64,000 nucleotides of DNA from assembly GCA_963422465.1 (NCBI GenBank), contig OY730172.1, positions 4,712,001 through 4,776,000 of the forward strand. The letters run 5' to 3'. Origin of the DNA: Lichina pygmaea. Taxonomy: Eukaryota > Ascomycota > Lichinomycetes > Lichinales > Lichinaceae. Shown piece after piece: positions 22,701 through 33,500 of this stretch (position 1 is the stretch's first letter; each line of letters begins with the position of its first letter). Made by a program: the position numbers and the translations under genes. A model generated the notes under the pieces. That model had not been told where the DNA came from. It was given only the letters and a program-made list of their open reading frames with translations, and made no database searches.

Positions 22701-23394
22701 CTATCTTGATCTTGTGGTCAACTCCTGGGTGTAGAGGAGGAAGCTTGTCAGCATCATCCTTGCTGAAGACGTCCAGGAACTTGTGGTACTGAGCAGAGAG
22801 AAGTGTGGCAGGACCCACGCGCTTCTTTGGCTTCAACGTCTACTCAATATCTCTCAGAGAAACACTGAACAGCTGGTGATCTGGCTTGGCAGCAAGGAGA
22901 GAAAATACGGCAGTATTGATGGGGATTGGCGTGGCAGAAAGAGGCTTGGGATCCTGAGGCTTTCCAGCAGACGTCTTGGCTTCAAGATCCAAAGAGATTG
23001 GATAGCCATTGTTTGACTTGAGGCATGCGGATCGGCAGTGATCTGACTTGAACATGATTAAGGTGTTTGTCCAATCAATGTGTGGCCCGTGCTTCTGGAG
23101 CCATGGCATCCCCAGAATCACATCATAGTGAAGACCAGGAGACACAGAGAGAGAGACTTCCTCCTGGTGCACGCCATGTGCCGTGGTCATGATTATCTTG
23201 GCGAGATGCGTGGTTTGTGATGTCTTGCCATCGAATGATCGCAATGTACGTGGGTAGGGGAGAGGTTCTTGGTGAAGAGATTGCGCAAAGGAAGCACCAA
23301 TGCAGCCAAATGCTGAACAGCCAGAGTCAATAAGAGCATTGCACTTGAATTTCCCATCTAGGATACAAGGAAGAAACAAGCACTTGCTGTCCAA
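19705..23394 (-). pseudogene. pol region of element D
   Basis: Minus-strand homologue of the pol of element C with the same domain order: protease (ALIDSGCSAFGCIGASF near 23330), RT ([20 protein letters not shown] near 22530, AYVDDILVYS near 22220), RNase H near 21750, integrase 20310-20860, and integrase tail plus chromodomain 19760-20300. Broken, with several breaks. Confidence 0.88.
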
Positions 23395-23465
23395 TTGCTG
23401 GTCTGGAGACAGATAGCCAACATGGAGATCTTTTTTATGTTCTTGGGCGCGACGATAACCAAGGA

Positions 23466-24173
23466 CTACTTGTTTTCCGACTCTGGAGTAGTCTCAACAG
23501 TGGCAGACTTGGTGGTGGTTGTGGTGGTGGCAACAACAGGCATGCTTTTCACTGGACAGAAGGTTGAGACGTGACCTTGGTTCCCACAGTAGAAGCAGAG
23601 GCCTTTGCTTCGGCGATGTTCTCGCTCTTCTGGCGTCAGCTTAGAGCGGCTGAGATCCATGGTAGGACTTGGTGGCTGTGGCGTGAAGACTGGCTTGATG
23701 AACCCTGGACGCAGAACTGAAGCTCCTGACCGTGGAACTGAGGCTTGGGTGGGAGGTGCTTGACGTGGACGGCGAGAGTTGGCAGAAGTGGCACGCAACT
23801 GGTTGTCCTGCAGCTGGCATTCCTCAACAAGCTTCTGATAGCTGATGTCCTTGAGGTTGATGCTGACAAGCTGCTTGGCAAGCTCTTCAGAGACAGCGCA
23901 TCGAAGATGGCACTTCAAGGCCTTGTTGTTGAAGCCTGTGCGTGGAGTATACTGATTGAACTCTGTGAAGAACTCGGCAAAGGAACGGTTGGCCTGACGC
24001 AAGGCGATGAGCTTCCTCTGAGCTAGGAACTCTGGGTCTGGGTCAGCAGTGCGTTCAGACTTGGACTTGGGAGTGGTGTTGGTAGCTTGAATTCGCATGA
24101 ACTCTGCAAACATGTTGCGAAGGAACTTGTCATTTCCAGCAACTGGCATGGCTTGGTCTGGTTGTTGAGACAT
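23466..24173 (-). pseudogene. gag region of element D
   Basis: Minus-strand frame that begins with the same N-terminus as the gag of C (MSQQPDQAMPVAGND) and ends with the same CCHC knuckle (CFYCGNQGHVSTFC). It is about 80 residues shorter than the gag of C, the difference falling in the capsid domain. Confidence 0.85.
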
Positions 24174-24231
24174 GACAAGGACGTGAACGTGGCTTGGTGA
24201 AGTGTGTTAAGGTTGGGTTGGTCTTTCGTAG

Positions 24232-24498
24232 TGTGACGAGGCAATGGCAGAGCAGAACTCAAGCCTAACTGATTCAGTAACCTTGACCTGACTTGGCTTG
24301 AGACTTGAGACTTGGATTGATGTACAAGACGAAAGACAAGGAAGGAAAAGAGAAAAGAAGAAGAGAAGAAGCTGGGGGAGCAGGAGAAGTTCTTATAGGC
24401 AGGGGATACAGCGGAGCAAGCAGGCAATAGTGCAGATGGAACTTCCCGGCAAGGTGCGTGACTTGTGCCAGATATGCAACTGGGCCAGAACCGTGACA
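24232..24498 (-). repeat. 5' LTR of element D
   Basis: 267 bp. ACGAAAGAC at 24329-24337 within the LTR is complementary to GTCTTTCGT at 24221-24229 just inside the element, the same pairing as in element C. Confidence 0.92.
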
Positions 24499-24600
24499 AG
24501 AACTGCGACGACGAGTACGAGTTGTCCGATCTTGGTTCATGACAAAAGAGGAGCAGGGAGAAAAGGATCTGGGGACAGAACCCTTGGAGGGAGGGGATAG

Positions 24601-24955
24601 TGTTAAGGCCTAGGCCGGAACAGCCTAGGTAAGCGAGGGAGGAGTGTTAGTCATACGGAACAACATCCGACCGATCCGGTGGACGAGCAGGAGCTAAGCG
24701 AGGAGCTCGTCCACGCAAAAGGATGATACCCCTCGGAGAAGACCCCCCCCCTAGGGCATCTGTATAAAGACCACCCCAAGGGCCCGGAGGGATTAGCTCT
24801 CCAGGCTGAACACAACACGCACACATCGTACTGAGACAATAGTACAGAGAGAGTTACTTATCTGTCTATTTCTCTATCGAGTCCCTGTCTAGAATCCGCC
24901 CTGCGAAGCAACAGACCGTACCGGTTTCTGTGTGAACCCGGCCCGGCCTTTAACA
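24601..24955 (+). repeat. 3' LTR of element A, with preceding polypurine tract
   Basis: 355 bp, identical in length to the 5' LTR at 1557. A purine tract (GGAGGGAGGGGATAG, 24586-24600) precedes it, where plus-strand synthesis is primed in this class. GCTTC (24956-24960) repeats the bases before the 5' LTR. Confidence 0.93.
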
Positions 24956-25370
24956 GCTTCTTCCTTTTGCTCAGGAGTGCAAGCAATCTTGTCCTAACAC
25001 AATTGTCCAAGAAAACAAGGCCCCCCCACACGCACACCATTCTCAGAAGGCAATCTATTCCAGCTACGGTGTTCAGCAATTGCTATAGCCAGGCAACTCC
25101 CCTGATCTTAATGCCATCAAGCCATGCTGGCCTTTTCTGAAGCGTACGACAACAAAGTTCTGTGCACCAAGGACAAGAGATGAGATGATAAAGGCATGGC
25201 TGAAGGCTTGGAGGGAGCTGGATCAGTCTCAGATTCAGTAGTGGATTAAGCAGATTCCTCACCATATTCAGCAGATTATCATGCTGGAAGGTGGTAACAA
25301 GTATTGTGAGACTCGAGGACCTGAGGATATACTGGCACCAGAAGAAGAAGAGGAGGAAGAGCAGGAGTAG
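24956..25370 (+). pseudogene. Tc1/mariner-type transposase, C-terminal fragment
   Basis: Continues the frame that stops at 1556: LLPFAQEC, then IVQENKAPPHAH near 25010, PGNSPDLNAIKPCW near 25090-25130 and a C-terminal block ending in LEGGNKYCE, followed by an acidic Glu-rich tail up to a TAG at 25368-25370. Two of the catalytic acids usual for the family look replaced: Asp in VQED by Asn, and Glu in LNAIEP by Lys. In-frame TAG codons lie at 25086-25088 and 25239-25241. It was therefore probably inactive even apart from the insertions. Continuous with 1147-1556 once element A is set aside. Confidence 0.85.
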
Positions 25371-25685
25371 CAGAGTGACGAGAGCTCAGATTGGGAAGAC
25401 AACTAGTCGCAAGACTCAAGACTCGAAGATTCTGGTGGTGGAGAAGGGGAACAGCAACAATAGCGACGAGGACTCAGATTGGGAGGAGAAATGCGGGGTG
25501 TCTCGCGACTTTTGTTGCCCCCATACAAATCATTGCGAATACTTTTGTCGCCGGCTTCCGTAGATGCCTTGAGAATTGTGACAATGCGGCTCTGCAACTA
25601 ACTTCTGCTTGTAGCACTACGTACGGAGTACCGTAACCTTATATCCGTCAACCATCTCGTACATACGAGTAATGTACGTACAATA
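25371..25685. other. Downstream flank of the transposase relic; no gene seen
   Basis: Glu/Ser codon-rich sequence directly after the transposase stop may still belong to the transposon (acidic tail or 3' UTR). 25618-25685 is rich in GTAC/TACG steps (CGTACGGAGTACCG and similar). No terminal inverted repeat of the interrupted transposon could be assigned. Confidence 0.4.
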
Positions 25686-26353
25686 CGTATGATGCTAACA
25701 GATGTATTGCTCCGCTAAAAATATTAGTAGTCTTATGACTTTTGCAACTAAGAGCGGCCAATTTGAAGTCTCTCAGTGCTCTTGGCGAGCGCACCATGAT
25801 GCCAGTTTCAAGTCTCTTGATGCTTATTCCCTCCATCAAGATCAATGATCCACTGGATAGTGTGAGGGATACACTTAACCCAGTGCTGGATCTCACTCCG
25901 TTCAAGGTCTTCCCAGCACTTAATCCATGCCTTTTCTGCTGGGCCCTGAGTCATAAATCCGCTATCTTTGGTGATTATTCTTTTTATCCAGGGCCATCAA
26001 GGCTCAGGAGTATTTAGATCTGGGGAATTCCCAGGCTTGCACGCGTTCCTCAGTCAACTTCTCAGAGGCTGTCAGATTGGTTGTAGCCCTGTTCTTTTGG
26101 CTTTCTTTGGAGGTGTACATATACGTACAACCTCGGATCTTGACATGCCCATAATGGTAGTGATCTCGGCATATGAAGAGCCAGTTTCTGAAAGAGTTAG
26201 AGCTTGAACTCACCGAGTAGTTCTTGGATTTCAGTATGGTGTCGCAGATTGTAGATGTGGGTTGACGATAATTACTTGATATGCCTATGGTTACAGAAAG
26301 TCATGAGACACCTAATATTTTCACCGGAGCAATACATCTGTTACCATCATACG
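25686..26353 (-). mobile_element. Internally deleted Tc1/mariner derivative with long TIRs
   Basis: Ends are inverted repeats of about 57 bp with about 8 mismatches: CGTATGATGCTAACAGATG at the left, CGTATGATGGTAACAGATG read inward at the right. TA flanks both sides (25684-25685, 26354-26355), the usual Tc1/mariner duplication. The minus strand still encodes a helix-turn-helix block (LSETGSSYAEITTIMGMSRS near 26130-26190), which then jumps to the C-terminal catalytic block (NSPDLNTPEP near 26015) and a tail ending in DLDGGNKHQE near 25840. The middle of the transposase, including two catalytic acids, is missing. A further 15 bp or so of weaker symmetry lies outside the marked ends. Confidence 0.8.
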
Positions 26354-26668
26354 TACATACTCGTAATCGAGAATGGGACCATTGTGCATTGGGAAAAAGG
26401 TGCATGATTAGTACAGTAGCTCGACGACATGAGGAAGCTCCATCCGAGCGCTAGCGCCACCTTGAGATTGATGAACGCCACAGAAGACCGCGAGGCTGGC
26501 CCTGGTCTTCTCGAGGCCCAGCCTCTGATATCCCCTTCTCCAAACTTTGCTCGACCGTTGCTTTGCGCCTGGGTCTGATCCGTACGAGAATAATGGCATC
26601 GAGACCTAACGGGACTAAGCCGGTCTAGACGGGAAAGCCGAGAGGGAAACGTTCGGCACCAGGCGTCA
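26354..26668. other. 3' flank of the transcription factor gene
   Basis: Lies between the transposon TIR and the stop codon of the C6 factor gene (minus strand), so it should hold that gene's 3' UTR and terminator. Nothing else recognised. Confidence 0.5.
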
Positions 26669-27107
26669 TCATGCATACCAATCGACGTTGCTGAGCGCAT
26701 TCGGTTGCGTTTGCGTGTCGAGCCGCGAATACGGGATTCCCTCGTCGACGACGACGATGCTGGCGTCGGCGCCGGTGCCCTGTAGGTCCGCCGCGTAGCC
26801 GTGCCAGTTCTCGAAGCCAGTCTGGTACGCCGACTGATCCTTGAACCACCACTCTCCGCTCTCCTGTACGAGTCCGTTGGTGTTGCTGAGGACGACCGAG
26901 GGGCTTGATTGTTGCGACAGCGCCGCCGCGGTCGAGGTGACAGGGTCCGGGGCACGCGATGGCGACATGGCGACGTCGACGGCGGGCAGCTGCTGCCGTG
27001 GTTGGGTAGCGTACTGCGGAAGGGCACCGAATCCCAGATCGGCCTGAGCGTTAGCGTGTACCAGCAGTCGTGGATCGTCTGACGGCGGTGGTGCAGGCTG
27101 AAGCAAA

Positions 27108-27138
<31 letters not shown>

Positions 27139-29548
27139 TCCCCAACGACGGTGAGGAGGTCGAGGAACAGGATGAGGGTGGTACGACTCTCGAACTCGAG
27201 CTCAAGGGCAGACGGCCGTGGTCGGCAGGGTAGTCGATCGCCGATTCGCTCGCGAATAGGGTCGTCGCTGAAGGCGGCGACGACGACGACTCTTCCCGAG
27301 CGTTCTCGTCGTACTGCATCGGTCCCAGGACGGCCTCGGCCTCGCCGGGCAGCTGGATGTTCCACCGCTGCGCAAAGATCCCGAGCATGCTCAAGGTTCG
27401 ATTTGCGCACGGCCAGCCTTCGGCGATCTCCTCGAGGTGTCTGACGCCGTACGTGACGTCTCGCTTCGCGCCCTTGTCCGGCAGATTCAGCAGGTGGATG
27501 GTGCAGGCCGAGTGCGCGATGTAGACGGCGATGTTGCAGATCTGCCGAAGGCCGTACGTTCGCTTGTAGAGCCTCATCAGCTTGGAGATGGCCGCCGCCG
27601 CCTGGGTGCACAGCCGCCGGGGCGACACCTGAGGCGGCAGCGGTGACGTCTTCTGGTTGTACTTGAGAAAAGGTCGGAAGAGATGGATGTACAGCAGCTG
27701 ACAGAACATGCTGCACGATCGTTACCTCCGGCTCGCCTCGGGAGAACGGACCTCGAGCGTGACTTGGGTGGCTGTCGATAGGGGTACTCACTGCATGAGC
27801 AGAACATTTGGGAGTGCGCCCTCGCGGGCCTCCATTTCCCTCGGTAGATCGTATTTCCACACCTCCAACCGTCTATGGATCTCGCCCAGCCTCTTCATTT
27901 CGACGGATTTACCGACCGGTCTGTCCATCTGAGTGGGATGGTAAAAGTAGGTGAGCAGATCGCCGCTGATCTCGCACAGGCTGGTGATCTGCAGCGCGAT
28001 CGCCCGCGTTCGCGCCGCCGGCTGCGAGCCGACGTTCGCGAAGCCTTCGTCGGTGTAAGGGGCCCAAGGAGCCGCATCCTCCAAGGGGAAGACGTCGATC
28101 TTCGGAACGGTGATCGCAGAGGATGGCAACTGCGGTTGCCTGCCCAGGTAGTTTGACCAACATCTTTTCATCTCCATCAGCCGTTCTTTCCGTGTCCCCT
28201 TTCGAGACTGGGACCGCGTAGTACCACTCGAATCGTTGACTTACTTGTCGAAGAGAAAACAGCCCCACAGCGTGATCCTCCGGGCGTCCTCGGCTTCGTC
28301 GTCGAGGCTAACTTCCTGGTTCGAGCCCAGCGTTCCCGAGTGAAGGTTGAGACCGACGTCGAACGCCATCCGGAAACTCATGCCGCTGTATATCCAGCCT
28401 TTGGCTTCTCGACCGCAGCCGGCCTCGCGAACCGACATCAGAGCCAGTGCCTGCACCGTTGTCAATGTCGGCTTCTCGTGTTCGTCGTTATCTAGAAGAA
28501 GATGCTTCGCCTCCCTGAAGAAGTGATCGCCGGCCGTGGCTGGATCGAGAGCGTTCGCGCGGGCTCCGGGGACCGATGTGAAGTGACAGCCCAGGGCCAG
28601 CATGGCGTTGACCAGCAACGCCGAGCAGTACTTCCGCGGTCGGTGCCCCTCAGGCGGCTTGCCTTGAATGAAGTCTTTCCAGAAGAGGCTCCGAGAGAGA
28701 GTGGCGAAGTAGGTGTAATGCCAGGTAAAATACATCTTGAGCAGGTGCTCGACGAGCTCGGGCTCCGAGATTACGGTGGTCCAGGAGGTGATCGGTTGGC
28801 TCTGCTGCTGGTGCTGTCCGTCGATCCACGGGGGCGCAGAGGGATCTCTGTCCGTGGCGCCGGCGCCGCCACCGCCGAAGATGAGGTTTGACGTGCCACC
28901 CAGAAACCGAACAGAGCCATCCTCGAGCTGCAGCTCACCCATCTTCGCCGACACCACCCTCTCGAAGGTGGGCCCAAGCAACGCATCCGGCTCGAGGTTG
29001 GAGGGCTCGTCGTCGCCGTGCTCGTCCCCCGGCGTAGCGCTGGCGGCGACGATCGAGTCGGCCACGTCGTCCAGGCTCTCGCAGCTCCGTATCTCCCGGA
29101 CCAAGCTGACCACTTCCTCCTCAGAGTGGCTGAGAATCGCTTGGATTAGCGTCTGCAGGGTCGAGTCTCGAGTCCTGAGGCTGTCGATCGTCTTCTTGTA
29201 GACTCCCTTGCGCCGATTATCCGACGAAGGGTCGTAGACGCATTCGGTGCCGTAGACCGATGCACAAGCCGCGCAAGATGGTGTCTGTCCGTCGCACTAC
29301 GCGAAATCAGCGCTGGTCAGCAAGCCACGCTGCTGCATGAACCCATGACAGAGTCGTCCCCTGGACTGCGGCCGTACCTTGGACTTTCTCCTGCGACACG
29401 CTATGCACGCCGTGCTCACACATCGTCGCTTCGCCGTGGCTGTGAACCCATTCTCGATTATGCGCGACGTTGGTTCCTGAGGGCGCTTGACGGACCCGTC
29501 CGCCATGGCGGCTGAGATCTCCTCCCCATCGTTGGTCTTGACAGCCAT
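26669..29548 (-). CDS. Zn2Cys6 transcription factor, NirA/Nit-4-like
   Basis: Four exons on the minus strand: 29548-29378, 29296-28245, 28163-27792, 27710-26669; about 878 residues. The zinc cluster is C48-x2-C51-x6-C58-x6-C65-x2-C68-x7-C76, and intron 1 falls exactly before the third Cys. CASVYGTECVYDP followed by NRRKGVY is the linker typical of NirA-type regulators. The fungal-specific TF (middle homology) domain covers roughly residues 220-560 (YFTWHYTYFATLSRSLFWKD, then WIYSGMSFRMAFDVGLNLH, CWSNYLGRQPQLP). The C-terminal 250 residues are low complexity (Ser/Pro/Thr/Gln, with a Thr8 tract) and end in an EWWFKDQ motif near the tail, common in this subfamily. A nuclear DNA-binding regulator; targets unknown. 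It need not control nitrate assimilation, as the name covers a large subfamily. Divergent from the cofactor D gene. Confidence 0.88.
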
Positions 29549-30586
29549 GGATGATTGTAGCCCGGAAATGCCGCTTCGACTCGCGACGGCTCAGGATGAG
29601 GCACGGCACATCACATGTCATCGCTCGCACAAGCGTCCAGGAGCGCGCTTGGACGACGATGCAGCCTCGGCCAGTGAGGCTGGTCAACAGCGTCGAGATG
29701 GAGCGGCTCAACACTCAGCCCATCCAAATTCACCATTTCGGTCCCAAGCACCCAGACCGTCCCAAGCGCGGTGGGATCGATGGCAAAAAGCAATCGACTT
29801 GGAGTAGCTCTAAGCGAAGGCTCGGCTCGTTCCACCCGGGTCGATATCACGGATCGCTCGAAAGTCTCTCGAGTCGACAGAGTGCACATACGTCACGAAC
29901 ATACGCACCGCGGATATCATCTTGGACCATGTACTCGTCTGATATCACGATGCTGATGAAGGCTGCGTCGATGGCACTTCATCGGTGCGTGTAGACTACA
30001 GTACTACGTACGTATGTACCGGTATAGATACTTAGCTGACTTTATACTCGTACTCGTACGTACGTACTGTACATACGTAGTACGGTACCGTACGTACTGT
30101 GTACGTACGAAGTACTTCCGTACTTCTTCTGCGAACGTGGACTCAAAGATTAGTCAGCAGACTGGTTAGTCATCGCGTCAGACTCGTTTCCCACGATCCT
30201 CGCGGTACGTAAAGCATATCGTCCGGACCCTGTCTGCTGCCCCTAAATGAGTGTATTGTTTGGAGGAATCCTGACATTTTGTCAAGATTCCCTTCGGTGT
30301 ATAACTTGTACCGGTCCCGCACGGGTCTGCAATGGGTTGTTAGGAGTGTATCATCAACAAAGCTACCGTCAAGAATCTCGTCGATGACATGGACCAACAG
30401 CAGAGCGTCGAATTATATCGTCGACGAACGACACATGAGAGAAGTAGATTGATGGGCAGATGTGTTGACATCGTCTTGTCTACGGCGTCATGAGATGATG
30501 TGATATGGATTCTCTTCGTTCCAAGATACTCGATTGCTTGGCATCTCCGTCGTTCGAAAAGTATCCGTCTGCCGTGCTGCATAACC
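29549..30586. promoter_or_regulatory. Divergent intergenic region between the C6 factor and cofactor D
   Basis: About 1.04 kb separates two start codons that point away from each other, so both promoters must lie here. 30000-30125 is packed with TACGTAC, GTACCGTAC and similar self-complementary steps. No convincing TATA box was picked for either gene, and no coding frame was recognised. Confidence 0.5.
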
Positions 30587-33500
30587 ATGGATGCTGGGGT
30601 TGGGGTCGAGGCCGATCTGAAGCTTCAGCGCAAGGCCGCCGATCTGATCCAGGAACTACAGAGATCATTGCACAAATGTCTCTGGTCCACGGCCGATGCA
30701 CGCTCACAGCGTCTAGTTCGACCGGCGTTGAAGGTCAAGGACCTCGAGAAGCTCATCCAGCTGGTAATTGTCTCGGCATTGTTTGATGCGCTCTTCACCA
30801 TGATGCTTACCATACCGTGGTTCGGTTTCAGCTAGAGCCGTTCCAAGAGTGGCCCCAGCTGCTCGATCCTCATCTCGAACGACTGCTTTCGTTGGTGATA
30901 GATGCCTTTGTGGATCACGTTCTTGCGGCAGGCAAAGAAGAACGCGGGGGTTCTTCCTCTCTTACTTCTTCGTTCCCTTCTTCTCTTCCGTCGTCTTCGG
31001 CATCCACGTCCGTCACATCTTCGCGGTCGGCAGCCTGCAGACTGCTGTATTGCTTTTGCAAGGTCAGGGGCGTCAAGGTCGTCTCTCGCTTCTTCAGCAG
31101 CGACGCTGGCCTCTTGCAGCCCACGTTGAAAGCGTATGAGCACTGGAATGCCTGTGGCGACGCCGATGGAGAACACCGGCGTTCTACTAAGCAGGCCCTT
31201 TCCTGGGAGGAGCGATATGTTATTGTACTTTGGCTCGGACACCTGCTGTTCGTCCCTTTTGATATTGCGTCCATTTCCGCCGACTCCCGGTCCGCCTCCG
31301 TGGCCTCGTTGGTGGAATTACCATCCGGGCTGCTTCTACCCGCCGGGGTGCCATTGATGGCCAAGCAGCTCCTATCGATTGCCCTAGCGAATCTGGGTGC
31401 AGCCGGCAAGGAGCGTGAAGCGGCGAGTGTGCTTCTTGTCAGGCTGTCGACGAGGGCAGATATGGTCAGACTCGGTATGATGCGGTCCGTGCTGCAGTGG
31501 GCATTATCATGCTTGTCCACGAGCTCCGAATGGTCCCCTACCATCTACTATCGAATTGGATTGCTGTCATATTTAGTCAATGTGATGCAAGCGGCTGGAC
31601 ACGACAACGTCTTGGAGTTTCTACCGCGTGTCTTTGAGACAGCCAGTGCGATTATCTCAGACGATACCAAGTTCTGTGTCGACACCCGCTCCTCGGCCCT
31701 GGCCCGCAAGATCGTGATTAAAATCTTCCGAGTCGCGGCCAGCTTGGAACTTCGTGAGGGCTCGACCTTCCCGTTGGAAGATGTCATTGATCATCTCCTC
31801 TCTTCCTTGGCCGATAGAGACACCCCGGTAAGGTATGCGGCCAGCAAGGCCATCGGCGTCATCACGACGAGATTAGACCTTGGCCTGGCCCGAGAAGTTG
31901 TCGAGGCGATCCTCGGCTCGTTGGATGAAGACCTGGACAGGAGCAGCGACAGGGACAGCGATGTGCCCGGACCGGAATGCCAACAAACTTCTCCGATAGT
32001 CGGTCCCAACGCCTTTAGAGCTGTCGATGCCTTGCGCTGGCACGGATTGCTGCTGACCTTGGCCAACCTGCTCTTCCATCGTTCGCCCCCGCCGGATCAG
32101 CTTTCCCAGCTTCTGGAATACATTGTTCTCGCCCTCCAGTTTGAGCAGAGATCTTCCACCGGCAGCTCTGTTGGCGCGAATGTCCGCGACGCGGCTTGTT
32201 TCGGCGCTTGGGCTCTTTCCAGGAGATACACGACGGACGAGCTTCGGAATGTGCACGTCAGCGATCATCATCGAACACAGACGACGACATCTAAATCGCG
32301 CTCGTTTTTGCAGGTGCTGGCCACGGAGCTTGTTGTCGTAGCATGTCTCGATCCCGTTGGCAACATTCGCCGAGGCGCCTCGGCCGCCCTACAGGAACTC
32401 ATCGGACGTCATCCAGACACTGTTGCGATGGGCATTGGCGTGGTGCAAACCGTCGACTACCATGCCGTCGCGCTGCGCGCAAATGCTGTTTCCGAGGTAG
32501 GCGTCTCTGCGGCGAGGCTGCATCCTATCTACTGGGCCGCCATGTTCGGAGGCCTGCTGGGATGGAGAGGGGCTGGCTCCCTTGACGTGCGATCACGGCG
32601 GGTAGCTGCCCAGGGCATAGGGGCCCTGAGCGATGTCCGGCGGGCAGAGTCGTTCGGTGACGATGGAATGGTTGGCCAGGTCGTGGCCTTCTTCGAAAGG
32701 CTGCATCCCAGGCAGGTGGAGGCAAAGAATGGGCTCCTGCTTACCCTCTCGGCCTTGCTTGAACGCCACGTCGCAAAACGCGCCTCGGAGAGCTCGCTAG
32801 ATGAGCGCCGGGAAGTCGCGATGCTAAGCTCAGCGTTCTCGGTTCTGGAGACAGTGGTGCAGGACGGGCTCGGCTCGCGGTCTACTCGCGCGGAGCTCAC
32901 GATCGAGGCGGCGTGCTACCTGGCATGCTCGACCGCCAAAACGATCGACTGGGTTTCAGCCAAGCTTGGTGACAGGATCCTGGCAAAATCTGTAGAGGTG
33001 CTGGAAGCTGCTCTTCTGCGGAGCAACGAGGAAATCTTAAAAGCAATGACCTGCGCCGCCGTCGTCGTTCTTCCCTTGCTGGAAGAAGAGCGGCGGACCA
33101 GGCTCGTCCAACGTTGGATCAGGCGAGTCTATGACGCTGGCACCGGAAGAATGATCGAGCAAGCCGATACGACGGCGCACCTCCTCATCCTTGGAATGGC
33201 TTATCGATTCTGCCCCGAGGGCTCTCTAGAAATGGCTGACATCGTCAAAGTCCTACTCGGTCACGCGGTTCTCGAGATCGCAATCGAGCATCGGGTTGCG
33301 GCAGTCCAGAGCTTGGGGACCGGCGTCTTGGAGTATCATGGTGGTGACCCTTTCGGCTGGTGCCAAGAGAAAAGATCGAGACTGACGTGACGTAGTTGAT
33401 AGCGTCATTGCTGCAGCTCTATGCCGAAGCCTGGATGATTATACCCTGGACGCCCGTGGCGACATCGGTTCCTTGGCCAGGCTCGAGGCGATCGACGCCG

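Larger units (their letters stand above)
19438..24498 (-). mobile_element. Ty3/gypsy chromovirus D (family C), inserted in element A
   Basis: About 5.06 kb. 267-bp LTRs at 24232-24498 (5') and 19438-19704 (3'), flanked by AGAAC at 19433-19437 and 24499-24503. Gag (23466-24173) and pol (19705-23394) on the minus strand are close relatives of those in C. LTRs differ at about 9 of 267 positions, mostly C-to-T or G-to-A type in the 3' copy. Broken, several breaks; gag is shorter than that of C. Confidence 0.93.
1557..24955 (+). mobile_element. Ty3/gypsy chromovirus A, host of a three-element nest
   Basis: Two 355-bp LTRs (1557-1911 and 24601-24955) are flanked by GCTTC on both sides (1552-1556, 24956-24960), showing a single insertion into the transposase gene. 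Internal order is gag (1950-3170), protease-RT-RNase H-integrase (10150-12965), integrase C-terminus plus chromodomain (18300-18957), then a 3' region with an opposite-strand Cys-rich frame and a purine tract before the 3' LTR. Elements B, C and D interrupt it, each with 5-bp target duplications. Without them A is about 6.3 kb. The LTRs differ at about 10 of 355 positions, all transitions. It is broken, with many breaks. Confidence 0.92.

Noticed and set aside
27051-27860. Long minus-strand frame of 269 codons in the C6 factor gene
   Set aside because: Same strand but another frame; it crosses the intron at 27711-27791 and reads the low-complexity coding region out of frame. Not a gene.
26669-29548. 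Assigning the C6 factor as the nitrate regulator itself
   Set aside because: The zinc cluster and linker fit the NirA/Nit-4-type subfamily, but that subfamily has many members; no nitrate gene is nearby.
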